Shown here in pieces: positions 36,996-45,814 of a stretch of DNA of 64,000 nt. Position 1 is the first letter of the stretch; the number at the start of each line of letters is the position of its first letter. This DNA comes from RYN-133 sp963708645 (GTDB lineage Bacteria > Actinomycetota > Actinomycetes > Mycobacteriales > Jatrophihabitantaceae): NCBI GenBank assembly GCA_963708645.1, contig CAVPTA010000003.1, forward strand, positions 449,628 to 513,627, in the 5' to 3' direction. The notes below the pieces were generated by a model that saw nothing but the letters and a program-made list of their open reading frames with translations, ran no database searches and was not told the origin of the DNA. The position numbers and the translations under genes are program-made.

Positions 36996-37350
36996 GTACC
37001 TCATCAACAAATTCCTGTTCACCGTCGATCGCGACCCGGACCTGGTCGAGCGATACCGCACCGACCCGGCCGGAATGGTCGCGTGGTGGGAGAGCGAACA
37101 AGCCAATCGGATCCTGAACTGCCACGGCGGTGAGGCGTCGACCTGGCTGTCGTTCACCGACGAGGAGCGAGCGGCGTTGGCGGCGCACGATCACGTGTCG
37201 TTGTTCGCGATGGGTGCGCATCCGTTCTTAACACTCACGTTGTGGATCGCGATGTTCGAGCGTGACCACACCGAACCCCTTGCCATGCAGCTCGACTACG
37301 CGGCGAAGCTGTCGCACATGTCGCTGCCCTATCCGGATATCGCGACGTGA
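36988..37350 (+). CDS. LigA-type small subunit of extradiol dioxygenase
   Basis: A 120-residue helical alpha subunit matching the LigA family: YLINKFLFTVDRDPDLVERYRTDP, FTDEERAALAAHDHVSLFAMGAHPFL. In LigAB it caps the active site of the LigB subunit. It overlaps both neighbours (8 bp with LigB, 4 bp GTGA with DoxX), showing tight coupling. Confidence 0.85.
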   Translation: MSKYLINKFLFTVDRDPDLVERYRTDPAGMVAWWESEQANRILNCHGGEASTWLSFTDEERAALAAHDHVSLFAMGAHPFLTLTLWIAMFERDHTEPLAMQLDYAAKLSHMSLPYPDIAT

Positions 37351-37760
37351 GCGTCATCGAGCGGGTCGGACGGCTCGCGTTGGGTTGGGTGTTCGTCCAG
37401 GCCGGCACGGACGTGCTGCGCGACCCGAGCGTGCCGACGGCGAAAGCAGCACCAGTGCTGGCTGCGTTGCGATCGATGGCACCGATCGAGCTCCCCGCGG
37501 ACGAGGTGTTGGTACGGGCGAACGCGGCCGCGCAGGTGATCGCCGGAAGCGGCGTGATCGCCGGCGTGCTGCCGCGCCTCTCGGCACTGGTGCTGTTGGG
37601 CTCGCTCGGCCCGACGACCGCGGGCGGTCACCGGTTCTGGGAGTTCGATCCCGGCGCCGAACGCAACACCCAGCGCAATCATTTCCTGAAGAACATCAGT
37701 ATCGCGGGCGGTCTGCTGCATGTGCTGACGGCGCCGCGACGACGAGGGGACGGCCGATGA
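37347..37760 (+). CDS. DoxX-family membrane protein
   Basis: A 137-residue membrane protein with three or four segments. It has the DoxX-type N-terminus (GRLALGWVFVQAGTDVLRDP) and a GGHRFWEFDPGAERNTQRNHFLKNISIAGGLL ending. DoxX proteins are of uncertain function, sometimes tied to quinone or thiosulfate chemistry. It is embedded in the ring-cleavage operon by 4 bp overlaps on both sides. Confidence 0.85.
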   Translation: MSVIERVGRLALGWVFVQAGTDVLRDPSVPTAKAAPVLAALRSMAPIELPADEVLVRANAAAQVIAGSGVIAGVLPRLSALVLLGSLGPTTAGGHRFWEFDPGAERNTQRNHFLKNISIAGGLLHVLTAPRRRGDGR

Positions 37761-39214
37761 ACCCGGACGAGCTCGCACAGGTCAACGGCGGCCGGCCCGT
37801 CGTGTTCCGCAACGGCACCGTGTTGACGATGGACGACGCGGGCGTGCTGCCGGGCGCCGACGTACTCGTCACGGGCGACACGATCGCCGCCGTCGGCGAG
37901 CGCCTCGCCGTGCCCGACGATGCACTCGAGATCGACGCGACCGGCGGCCTCGTCCTGCCCGGCATGGTCGACACGCACCGGCACATGTGGCAGACCGCGC
38001 TGCGTGGGCTCGGCGCCGACTGGACCCTCACGCAGTACTTCGTCTTCTACTACCTGTCGTGGGGCAAGATCTTCCGTCCGCAGGACATCGCTGCCGGCAA
38101 CCTGCTGTCAGCGATCGAAGCCGTTGACGCGGGAGTGACGACAACGCTCGACTGGTCGCACGGTCTGCAGACCGTCGAGCACGGCGAGGCTGCAGCCGAC
38201 ACGCTGCGAGCGGCGCCGGGCCGATCCGTGCTCGCCTACGGCAATCTGCTCGGTGCACCGTGGGAGTGGACGAAATCCGCCGACTTCCGCAGCTTCGTCG
38301 ACCGCACCGCCGTCGATGACAGGTTCGGACTGCAGCTGGCATTCGACGTCACCGGCGATCCGGAGTTTCCCGAGCGCGGTGCATTCGAGTCGGCGCGCGA
38401 GCTCGGTCTGCGCGTGACGACGCATGCCGGCGTGTGGGGCGCGACCAACGACGAGAGCATCCGGTTGATGTGGGAGAACGGCTTCATGACGCCGGACGTC
38501 ACCTACGTCCACGCCGCGACGCTCAGTCAGGATTCGTACCAGCGCATCGCGGCCAGCGGCGGCACGGCGTCGGTGTCGACAGAAAGCGAGCAGAGCGCCG
38601 GGCAGGGGTACCCGCCGACGTGGGAGTTGCGCAAGCACGGCATCCCGGTGTCGCTGTCGATGGACACGAGCGTGTGGTGGAGCGCCGATCTGTTCTCGGC
38701 GATGCGCGCGACGCTGTCGGCGGATCGGTCGCGAGAGCACCTCGAGGCGCACGCGCGCGGCGAGACGGTCGTCAACAACCACCTGCGGGCCGAAGACGTC
38801 GCGCAGTGGGCGACGATCGGCGGCGCTCGCGCGCTCGGACTCGACAACAAGATCGGCTCGCTGACGCCCGGCAAGAAGGCCGACGTCGTGCTGGTCAAGA
38901 ACGACGACTCACCCGCGATGTATCCGTTGCTGCACCCCTACGGCTCGTTGGTCTATCAAGCCGGACGCGGCGACGTGCACACCGTATTGGTGGACGGACA
39001 TGTGGTGAAGCACGAGCACAAGCTTTTCGGTGTCGATCTGCGCGCCGCCAAGGACGCGGTCGCCGCGACCGTGGATCACGCACGCTCGACTATGGGCGAC
39101 GATGCGTGGGCCGAGGCGATGAAGCCGGAACTGCCTGATCCCGAACGGGTCCCGAATCCGTACACCTACACGAGCTACACCGGCAGCGACGATCGGCACG
39201 CGCCGCAGACCTGA
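37757..39214 (+). CDS. Amidohydrolase-family deaminase/hydrolase (AtzB/TrzA-like)
   Basis: A 485-residue metal-dependent hydrolase of the cytosine-deaminase/chlorohydrolase branch. Metal ligands are visible: HxH-type DTHRHMWQ, THAGVW, YVHAATL and the catalytic Asp in SMDTSVWW; EDVAQWATIGGARALGLDNKIGSLTPGKKADVVLV is the typical C-terminus. It would remove an amino or similar leaving group from a heterocycle or aromatic amine. As the last gene of the LigB-LigA-DoxX operon, it may feed or follow ring cleavage. The ATG overlaps the DoxX stop. Confidence 0.88.
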   Translation: MNPDELAQVNGGRPVVFRNGTVLTMDDAGVLPGADVLVTGDTIAAVGERLAVPDDALEIDATGGLVLPGMVDTHRHMWQTALRGLGADWTLTQYFVFYYLSWGKIFRPQDIAAGNLLSAIEAVDAGVTTTLDWSHGLQTVEHGEAAADTLRAAPGRSVLAYGNLLGAPWEWTKSADFRSFVDRTAVDDRFGLQLAFDVTGDPEFPERGAFESARELGLRVTTHAGVWGATNDESIRLMWENGFMTPDVTYVHAATLSQDSYQRIAASGGTASVSTESEQSAGQGYPPTWELRKHGIPVSLSMDTSVWWSADLFSAMRATLSADRSREHLEAHARGETVVNNHLRAEDVAQWATIGGARALGLDNKIGSLTPGKKADVVLVKNDDSPAMYPLLHPYGSLVYQAGRGDVHTVLVDGHVVKHEHKLFGVDLRAAKDAVAATVDHARSTMGDDAWAEAMKPELPDPERVPNPYTYTSYTGSDDRHAPQT

Positions 39215-39231
39215 TCAACTCACTCGTACGG

Positions 39232-40074
39232 TCAGCCGATCCGGCGCCAGCGGGCCTCGGCAAGGGCGAACAGCCCGAAGGCTGCGATGCCGAGTGCGGC
39301 CACGACGAGCACGATCCGTCCGAACGGAGCGTCGGCAACTGTGCGCGCCGTGGCGTCGATGCCGCTGGCTTTCGCAGGGGCGGCGGTCGCCGCGGCCACG
39401 ATCACGAGCACGCCGGTTCCCGCGAACACTATGCCCCGCGTGGCCGCGCCGATCACGCCTGTCGTCAGCGTGAACCGCTGCCACGACGGGTTGGCGTCAT
39501 CGAGTGCAAGATTGCCGACGAAGCTGCGACGCGGTCCTTCGCTGAACAGGAATGCGCCGACGATCACCACCACGACACCGACGGCGCCGATGAGGAAGCG
39601 ACCCGCGGTCGTCATCATGATGTGCGCCGACGCGTCGCGGTAGGTTCCCGCCTGATTCGCACTGCCCGAGTCGCCACCGGCGACTGAGAACGCGGCGATG
39701 CCGAACGGCAGATAGCACGTGCCTTCGATGAATGCCTTGACCCGATCGCCGCGCGAGAGATGCTCGAGCTGGCGTCCGAACGCAGCTTCGGACCAGCGCC
39801 AGGCGGTGTAGCAGACCGATCCGACACCGAAGACGACCAGCAGGAAGGTGCCTGCTTCGGTGGCGCCGAGATCGCGCAGCGCACCGCCCTGATCCGTCTC
39901 GCGGTTGTGACCGGTGAAGGCAAGATCGATCATCAGCACGGCCAGCGTGAGGTAGATGATCGCGCGCGAGCCCAATCCGAACCGCGCCACCACGTGACCG
40001 ATGGGGCCACGCTTGATGCGTTTCGCCTTTCGGCGGAAGGAGAACTTGCGCCCTGACTCAGTCTTCGTCGTCAT
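39232..40074 (-). CDS. DUF1206 integral membrane protein
   Basis: A 280-residue protein with six predicted membrane helices in three similar pairs, the pattern of DUF1206 (VARFGLGSRAIIYLTLAVLMIDLA; VFGVGSVCYTAWRWSEA). Function is unknown. The cytoplasmic N-terminus is basic (RRKAKRIKRGP). The ATG at 40074 overlaps the DUF6104 gene by 17 bp. It converges on the amidohydrolase gene with 17 bp between. Confidence 0.87.
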   Translation of the reverse strand: MTTKTESGRKFSFRRKAKRIKRGPIGHVVARFGLGSRAIIYLTLAVLMIDLAFTGHNRETDQGGALRDLGATEAGTFLLVVFGVGSVCYTAWRWSEAAFGRQLEHLSRGDRVKAFIEGTCYLPFGIAAFSVAGGDSGSANQAGTYRDASAHIMMTTAGRFLIGAVGVVVVIVGAFLFSEGPRRSFVGNLALDDANPSWQRFTLTTGVIGAATRGIVFAGTGVLVIVAAATAAPAKASGIDATARTVADAPFGRIVLVVAALGIAAFGLFALAEARWRRIG

Positions 40075-40234
40075 CGAGCCTGGCGATCCACGTAGCAAGC
40101 CGCTCGATCGCTGTCTCGAATTCGGGGTGCTGGTCGACGAAGTGCTGCAGTCGCTCGGCCAGCCACTCGACGTTGATGCTCTCGTCGCCGCGCCGTTCGA
40201 CCAGTTCCTCGATCCCGCGGTCGGTGAAGTACAT
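40058..40234 (-). CDS. DUF6104-like small protein
   Basis: A 58-residue acidic protein beginning MYFTDRGIEELVERRGDES and ending in DDDED. This N-terminus is characteristic of the small actinobacterial DUF6104 family found next to kgd. It starts 4 bp after the kgd stop and overlaps DUF1206, so the three are probably co-transcribed. Function is unknown. Confidence 0.8.
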   Translation of the reverse strand: MYFTDRGIEELVERRGDESINVEWLAERLQHFVDQHPEFETAIERLATWIARLDDDED

Positions 40235-40237
40235 CGA

Positions 40238-43200
40238 TCAGGCGAACGCGGAGGCGACGATCTCGCGTTGCTGTGCCTCGTGGATGGCGAGTGATCCGAC
40301 GGCCGGGGACGCCGATGCGCGTCGCGTGACTCGCAGCAACGGGCGACCGTCGAGGATCTCCGGCAGGTTGAGCGCGATGAACGGGTACGCACCCTGGTTG
40401 GCCGGTTCTTCCTGCACCCAGACGATCTCGGCGTTCGGATACTTCGCCAGCTCGGTCTGCAGCGCCTCGGCCGGCAACGGGTAGATCTGCTCGAGCCGCA
40501 GGATCGCGACGTCGTTGTGCTCGTCCTTCGCGCGTGCTGCGGCCAGGTCGTAGTAGACCTTGCCGCTGCAGATCAGCACACGACGCACGTCCGACAGCTC
40601 GCTCGGGTCGGGCAGCACCGGCGCGAACGTGCCGCTGGTGAAGTCGTCGAGCTGGCTCACTGCCGACTTCAGACGCAACAGCGACTTCGGTGTGAACGCG
40701 ATCAACGGACGACGCACCGGCGAGAGCGCCTGGCGCCGCAAGAGATGGAAGTAGTTCGCGGGTGACGAGCAGATCGCGACGGTCATGTTGTTCTCGGCGC
40801 ACATCTGCAGGAACCGCTCGGGCCGTCCGGACGAGTGATCCGGGCCCTGACCCTCGTGGCCGTGCGGGAGCAGCAGGGTGACCGCGCTGCGCTGGCCCCA
40901 TTTCGCCTCGCCGGAAGAGATGAACTCGTCGACGATCGTCTGCGCACCGTCGGCGAAGTCGCCGAATTGGGCCTCCCAGCACACCAGGGCGTCGTCGCGC
41001 ACGACCGAGTAGCCGTACTCGAAGCCCATCGCGGCGTACTCCGACAGCAGCGAGTCGTAGGGCCAGAACGGCGCCTGGTCGTCGGACAGGTTCTTCAGCG
41101 GCGTGTACTCCTCACCGGAGTTGCGGTCGATCAATGTCGCGTGCCGCTGGGTGAACGTGCCGCGCCGGCTGTCCTGACCGGACAGCCGCACAGCGCGTCC
41201 CTCGAGCACGCTCGCGCCGAACGCGAACAACTCGGCGGTGGCCCAGTCGACGTCGCCGGAGGACGCCATCGCGATGCGCCGGTCGATCTGCGCCTTGAGC
41301 CGGGGGTGCAGGGTGAAACCCTCCGGCGGGTTCGCGTAGGCGTCGCCGATGCGCTTGATCACGTCGAGAGGCACCGCCGTCGTGACCGACTGGGACGGCG
41401 ACTGGTGTTCGATGTTCGGCTCGGGGGCCGACTTGCCCGACGAGTTGCGTGTCTCGACGAACACCTTCTCGAGCTGCGACTGGAAGTCCTTCAGCGCCGC
41501 TTCGGCGTCCTCGAGGGTGATGTCGCCGCGTCCGACCAGTGCCTCGGTGTAGAGCTTCCGAACGCTGCGCTTGTTGTCGATGATGTCGTACATCTGCGGC
41601 TGCGTGAACGACGGGTTGTCGGCCTCGTTGTGACCACGGCGCCGGTAGCACACCATGTCGATGACGACGTCCTTCTTGAATTCGCGGCGGTACTCGACCG
41701 CGAGCCGGGCGACGCGCACGCACGCTTCCGGGTCGTCGCCGTTCACGTGGAAGATCGGTGCCGCGATCATGCGCGCGATGTCGGTGCAGTAGAGCGACGA
41801 CCGCGACGCCGACGGCGACGTCGTGAAGCCGACCTGGTTGTTGACGACCACGTGGACAGTGCCACCGGTGCGGTAGCCGCGCAATTGCGACAGGTTCAGC
41901 GTCTCGGCGACGACTCCCTGCCCGGCGAACGCGGCGTCGCCGTGCAGCAGTAGCGGAAGCACCGTGTAGCCGGCCTCGCCCTTGTTCAGAAGGTCCTGCT
42001 TGGCGCGGACGATGCCTTCGAGAACCGGGTCGACGGCCTCGAGATGGGACGGGTTCGCGGTGAGCGACACCGCGATCTCGCGCCCGTCAGGGGAGTGGAA
42101 GGTGCCCTCTGCGCCGAGGTGGTACTTCACGTCACCGGAGCCTTGCGCGGTGCCCGGGTCGATGTTGCCCTCGAATTCGTTGAAGATCTTCGAATACGGC
42201 TTGCCGACGATGTTGGCGAGCACGTTGAGCCGGCCGCGGTGCGGCATGCCGATGACGACCTCGTCCAGGTTCTGTGCAGTTGCCTGGGTCAGCGCGGCGT
42301 CGAGCAGTGCGATCACGGTCTCGGCGCCCTCGAGGCTGAACCGCTTCTGGCCGACGTACTTCGTCTGCAAGAACGTCTCGAACGCCTCGGCCACGTTGAG
42401 CCGGCCGAGAATGTGCAGCTGCTCGTCGCGGTTGGGCGCCTCGGACTTGACCTCGATGCGCGCTTCGAGCCAGCGGCGCTGCTCGGGGTCGGTGATGTGC
42501 CGGTACTCGACACCCACGCGTCGGCAATACGCGTCGCGCAGCACGCCGAGGATGTCACGCAGCTTCATCAGCTTCTCGCCGGCGAAACCGCCGACGGGGA
42601 ACTCGCGATCAAGGTCCCACAGCGTGAGGCCGTAACTGGTGATGTCGAGGTCGGGGTGCTTGCGGACGGTGTACTCGAGCGGATCTGTGTCGGCCATCAG
42701 GTGGCCGCGAGTGCGGTAGGCGTTGATCAGCTCGATGACGTGCGCCTCTTTGCTGATCTGACCCTCGTGCGCGGTGTAGCGGTCGACGCGCCAGCGCACC
42801 GGCTCGTACGGGATCTTCAGGGCGGCAAAGACCTCGTCGTAGAAGTCGTCGGACAACAGGAGCTCGTGGATGCGCCGCAGGAACTCACCCGACTGCGCGC
42901 CCTGGATGATCCGGTGGTCATACGTCGACGTGAGCGTCATGATCTTGCTGATCGCCCGGTCGACGAGCTGGTCGGGGTTCATCCCGCTGAACTCGGCGGG
43001 GTATTCCATCGCGCCGACGCCGACGATCGTGCCCTGGCCGGCCATCAGGCGCGGGACGGAGTGGTTCGTCCCGATCGTGCCCGGGTTGGTCAGGCTGATC
43101 GTCGTCCCGGCGAAGTCGTCGGTCGTGAGCTTGCCGGCCCGCGCGCGACGGATGATGTCCTCGTAGGCATTCCAGAAGCCGGAGAAGTCGAGCGTCTCGC

Positions 43201-43990
43201 ACTTCTTGATCGACGCGACGACGAGCGAGCGCGAGCCGTTCTTGGCGACGAGGTCGATCGCAATGCCGAGGTTCACGTGTTCAGGCGTGACCAGCAGCGG
43301 CTTGCCCTCGGCCGCGCCGAAGGCGTTGTTCATCTCGGGGAAGTCCTTGAGCGCCTTCACGACGGCGTACCCGATCAGGTGCGTGAAGCTCACCTTGCCG
43401 CCGCGGGCGCGACGCAGATGGTTGTTGATCACTACCCGGTTGTCGGCGATCAGCTTGGCAGGGACGGCGCGGACGCTGGTCGCCGTGGGGACCGTCAGCG
43501 AGGTCTCCATGTTCGCCACGACGCGCGAAGCGGCGCCGCGCAGCGGAGTGGTCTCGACGGCGGCGACGTCGTCCTTCTTCTTGTCTGCCTCGGTCGGCGC
43601 GCTGTCCTGCTTGGCCGCGGCCGGTTTCGTCTCGACCTTCGGTTCAGTCTTGGCCTCGGATGCTGCTTTCGGTTCGGCCTGCGACTTGGCCTCTGCCTCT
43701 GACTTGGGCTCGGGATTGGTCTCTGACTGCGGCTTCGGTTTGGACTCGGGCTCGACGTCGGCTGCCTGGGTGGCCTTGTCCGGGCTCGGCTGCGCAGTGG
43801 GTTCGCTCGCGCCGTTGCTGCTGGGCTCGGTGGCCGGTGCGGGCGCGGGACGGTAGTCGGCGAAGAAGTCGTGCCATGCAGCGTCGACGCTGTCCGGATC
43901 CGCCTGGTAGCGCTCGTACATGTCCTCGACGAGCCACTCGTTGGCCCCGAAATCGCTGGTTGTCGAAGATTCGGCGTCCGTCGTTGCCAC
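40238..43990 (-). CDS. kgd: Multifunctional 2-oxoglutarate decarboxylase/dehydrogenase (E1-E2 fusion, Kgd/OdhA)
   Basis: A 1250-residue TCA-cycle enzyme. The N-terminal segment (WLVEDMYERYQADPDSVDAAWHDFF) is followed by a low-complexity Pro/Lys/Glu linker (about residues 60-150). Then come an E2-type succinyltransferase domain (HLIGYAVVKALKDFPEMNNAF, DHRIIQGAQSGEFLRRIHELL) without a lipoyl domain, and a ThDP-dependent E1 (GMPHRGRLNVLANI; YRRRGHNEADNPSFTQPQMYD). This fusion is specific to Actinobacteria. The GTG at 43990 is taken as start because upstream in-frame sequence is not family-like. GarA-type phosphoprotein control is known for homologues, but no GarA gene is here. Confidence 0.96.
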   Translation of the reverse strand: MATTDAESSTTSDFGANEWLVEDMYERYQADPDSVDAAWHDFFADYRPAPAPATEPSSNGASEPTAQPSPDKATQAADVEPESKPKPQSETNPEPKSEAEAKSQAEPKAASEAKTEPKVETKPAAAKQDSAPTEADKKKDDVAAVETTPLRGAASRVVANMETSLTVPTATSVRAVPAKLIADNRVVINNHLRRARGGKVSFTHLIGYAVVKALKDFPEMNNAFGAAEGKPLLVTPEHVNLGIAIDLVAKNGSRSLVVASIKKCETLDFSGFWNAYEDIIRRARAGKLTTDDFAGTTISLTNPGTIGTNHSVPRLMAGQGTIVGVGAMEYPAEFSGMNPDQLVDRAISKIMTLTSTYDHRIIQGAQSGEFLRRIHELLLSDDFYDEVFAALKIPYEPVRWRVDRYTAHEGQISKEAHVIELINAYRTRGHLMADTDPLEYTVRKHPDLDITSYGLTLWDLDREFPVGGFAGEKLMKLRDILGVLRDAYCRRVGVEYRHITDPEQRRWLEARIEVKSEAPNRDEQLHILGRLNVAEAFETFLQTKYVGQKRFSLEGAETVIALLDAALTQATAQNLDEVVIGMPHRGRLNVLANIVGKPYSKIFNEFEGNIDPGTAQGSGDVKYHLGAEGTFHSPDGREIAVSLTANPSHLEAVDPVLEGIVRAKQDLLNKGEAGYTVLPLLLHGDAAFAGQGVVAETLNLSQLRGYRTGGTVHVVVNNQVGFTTSPSASRSSLYCTDIARMIAAPIFHVNGDDPEACVRVARLAVEYRREFKKDVVIDMVCYRRRGHNEADNPSFTQPQMYDIIDNKRSVRKLYTEALVGRGDITLEDAEAALKDFQSQLEKVFVETRNSSGKSAPEPNIEHQSPSQSVTTAVPLDVIKRIGDAYANPPEGFTLHPRLKAQIDRRIAMASSGDVDWATAELFAFGASVLEGRAVRLSGQDSRRGTFTQRHATLIDRNSGEEYTPLKNLSDDQAPFWPYDSLLSEYAAMGFEYGYSVVRDDALVCWEAQFGDFADGAQTIVDEFISSGEAKWGQRSAVTLLLPHGHEGQGPDHSSGRPERFLQMCAENNMTVAICSSPANYFHLLRRQALSPVRRPLIAFTPKSLLRLKSAVSQLDDFTSGTFAPVLPDPSELSDVRRVLICSGKVYYDLAAARAKDEHNDVAILRLEQIYPLPAEALQTELAKYPNAEIVWVQEEPANQGAYPFIALNLPEILDGRPLLRVTRRASASPAVGSLAIHEAQQREIVASAFA

Positions 43991-44116
43991 GGTCTCGGGC
44001 CATCCCTCGCAAGTAGTTGTCGCGTCCGCGTTACCGACAGTCAAGGTTACGCGCCGGTCACATCGACAGCATGCCCAGCGCGCCGCAGTGTGGGGCAGTA
44101 GACGTGGGCCGCGGGC

Positions 44117-44869
44117 TCAGGTGATGTCGCGGTTCATCGTCAGGCTCGCACCGAGGATCGCGGGGATGAACGCCCACAGCAGCAGCACGATTACCGCACC
44201 CCCGCCCGACAGCAGGGTGATCCCGTTGGCGACGCGGCTGCCGGTCACCGTGAACAACGCGTCCGCCGCACCGGCGGGGGTGTAGGGGAAGACGTGCTTC
44301 ACGCCGGGGATCGCGAGCAATACGTTGTTGAGGACGAGCAGGAAGATCACGCCGACGCTGACCGCGACGATCTGGTTGCGGATCAGGGCGCCTGCGCCCA
44401 GGCCGACGATCCCGAACAGCGCGACCACGGCGAAGACACCGAGTAGGGCGCGCGGCACATGCGGGCTGGTCAGCGAGATGTCGATGTTCTTCGACGAGAG
44501 CCATGGGAACGCGACGGCAACCTCTACTGCGACGCAGATGATCGCGTAGATGGCACCAACGAGCGCGTAGGTGATCATCTTTGCAGTGATGAGTGCCCAA
44601 CGCGACGGCGTGACGAGCACCGTGCCGGTGATCGTCTGGTACCGGAACTCGGTCGTCACGCCGAGTACTCCGAGCACGAACACGACGACATACGCCGATC
44701 CGGAAGCGGTCAGCGCATCAACCGCCTCGCCGTAGGTCTTCACGCCGTCGGAGGAGGCCAGTTGCGCGACTGTCAGCAGAACGGTCACCGCGACCGCGCC
44801 CAGCAACAGCCAGAACCAGACCTGCGTCGAGCGCAGCTTGAACAGCTCGGCCCTGATGAGCCGGATCAT
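44117..44869 (-). CDS. ABC-2 type transporter permease
   Basis: A 250-residue membrane protein with six segments and a typical ABC-2 N-terminus (MIRLIRAELFKLRSTQVWFWLLL). The motif TEFRYQTITGTVLVTPSRW is common in this group. The ATG overlaps the ATPase stop (ATGA), forming a two-gene exporter with unknown cargo. Confidence 0.88.
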   Translation of the reverse strand: MIRLIRAELFKLRSTQVWFWLLLGAVAVTVLLTVAQLASSDGVKTYGEAVDALTASGSAYVVVFVLGVLGVTTEFRYQTITGTVLVTPSRWALITAKMITYALVGAIYAIICVAVEVAVAFPWLSSKNIDISLTSPHVPRALLGVFAVVALFGIVGLGAGALIRNQIVAVSVGVIFLLVLNNVLLAIPGVKHVFPYTPAGAADALFTVTGSRVANGITLLSGGGAVIVLLLWAFIPAILGASLTMNRDIT

Positions 44870-45810
44870 TTCTCGACTCCGGTGTCAGGCTGCTCGGGCT
44901 GTTGATCGCTGGTGAGCTGGAAGAACAGGTCTTCCAGATCGAAGCTGTGCTTGCTGAGTTCGTGCAGCTCGACGCCATTGGTGAACGCGAGGTTCCCGAC
45001 CTGGTCGGTCTCGACACCCTGCACCTGCAATGACGTCGGGCTGGTTTGCATCGGTTGCAATCCCTGCGTTCGCAGGGCGGCATCGAGTGGGCCGAGATTC
45101 GGTCCACGGACCACCACGGTGTCGGTGCCTTCGAGCAACTCGCGAATCGAGCCGGCGCGCACCAGCTGCCCTCGGTTGAGGATCACGACCCGGTCGGCGA
45201 TTTCCTGCACCTCGTTGAGCTGGTGGCTCGAGACCAGGACGCTGCGTCCTTCGGCCGCCAGGTGTTTGAAGAACCCGCGCAGCCAGCGGATGCCGTCAGG
45301 GTCGAGGCCGTTCGCAGGTTCGTCGAGTACGAGCACACGCGGGTCGCCGAGCAGCGCCGCAGCAAGGCCCAGCCGTTGCCTCATGCCCAGGGAGTAGCCG
45401 CGCACCTTGCGCTTGCCCGCGGTTCCGAGCCCGACGATCTCGAGCACCTCGTCGGCACGGGTGGACGGAATGCCGGCAGCGATGCACAGCGTGCGCAGGT
45501 GGTTGCGGCCCGTGCGCGCGGGATGAAAGCTCGACGACTCGAGCGCAGCACCGACGTGGCTGATGGGGTTGTGCAGCGACTTGTACGGCAGCCCGCTGAT
45601 CGTGGCACGTCCCGAGGTCGGGCTTACGAGCCCGAGCACCATACGCAGCGTTGTGGTCTTGCCGGCCCCGTTGGGTCCGAGGAAGCCTGTCACCGATCCC
45701 GGTTCGACGGTGAAGCTGAGCCGGTCGACGGCTCGTACCTTGCCACCGAACACCTTCGTCAGCTGGTCGACGACGATGCGGCCGGCGGCATCCGGCGCGA
45801 TCTCGGTCAT
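44866..45810 (-). CDS. ABC transporter ATP-binding protein (CcmA/drug-export type)
   Basis: A 314-residue ATPase. Walker A is GPNGAGKTTT, the signature YSLGMRQRLGLAAALLGDP, Walker B VLVLDEPANGLDPDGI, and the switch SSHQLNEVQEIAD. The C-terminal extension is typical of ABC-2 exporters such as the bacitracin/drug-resistance group. It couples to the following permease. It lies 4 bp after the F420 LLM oxidoreductase gene, possibly in one transcript. Confidence 0.92.
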   Translation of the reverse strand: MTEIAPDAAGRIVVDQLTKVFGGKVRAVDRLSFTVEPGSVTGFLGPNGAGKTTTLRMVLGLVSPTSGRATISGLPYKSLHNPISHVGAALESSSFHPARTGRNHLRTLCIAAGIPSTRADEVLEIVGLGTAGKRKVRGYSLGMRQRLGLAAALLGDPRVLVLDEPANGLDPDGIRWLRGFFKHLAAEGRSVLVSSHQLNEVQEIADRVVILNRGQLVRAGSIRELLEGTDTVVVRGPNLGPLDAALRTQGLQPMQTSPTSLQVQGVETDQVGNLAFTNGVELHELSKHSFDLEDLFFQLTSDQQPEQPDTGVEK

Positions 45811-45814
45811 GGGC

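Noticed and set aside
42044..43702. Long open frame opposite kgd (552 codons)
   Set aside because: Antisense shadow of a strongly conserved enzyme gene; composition typical of high-GC artefacts.
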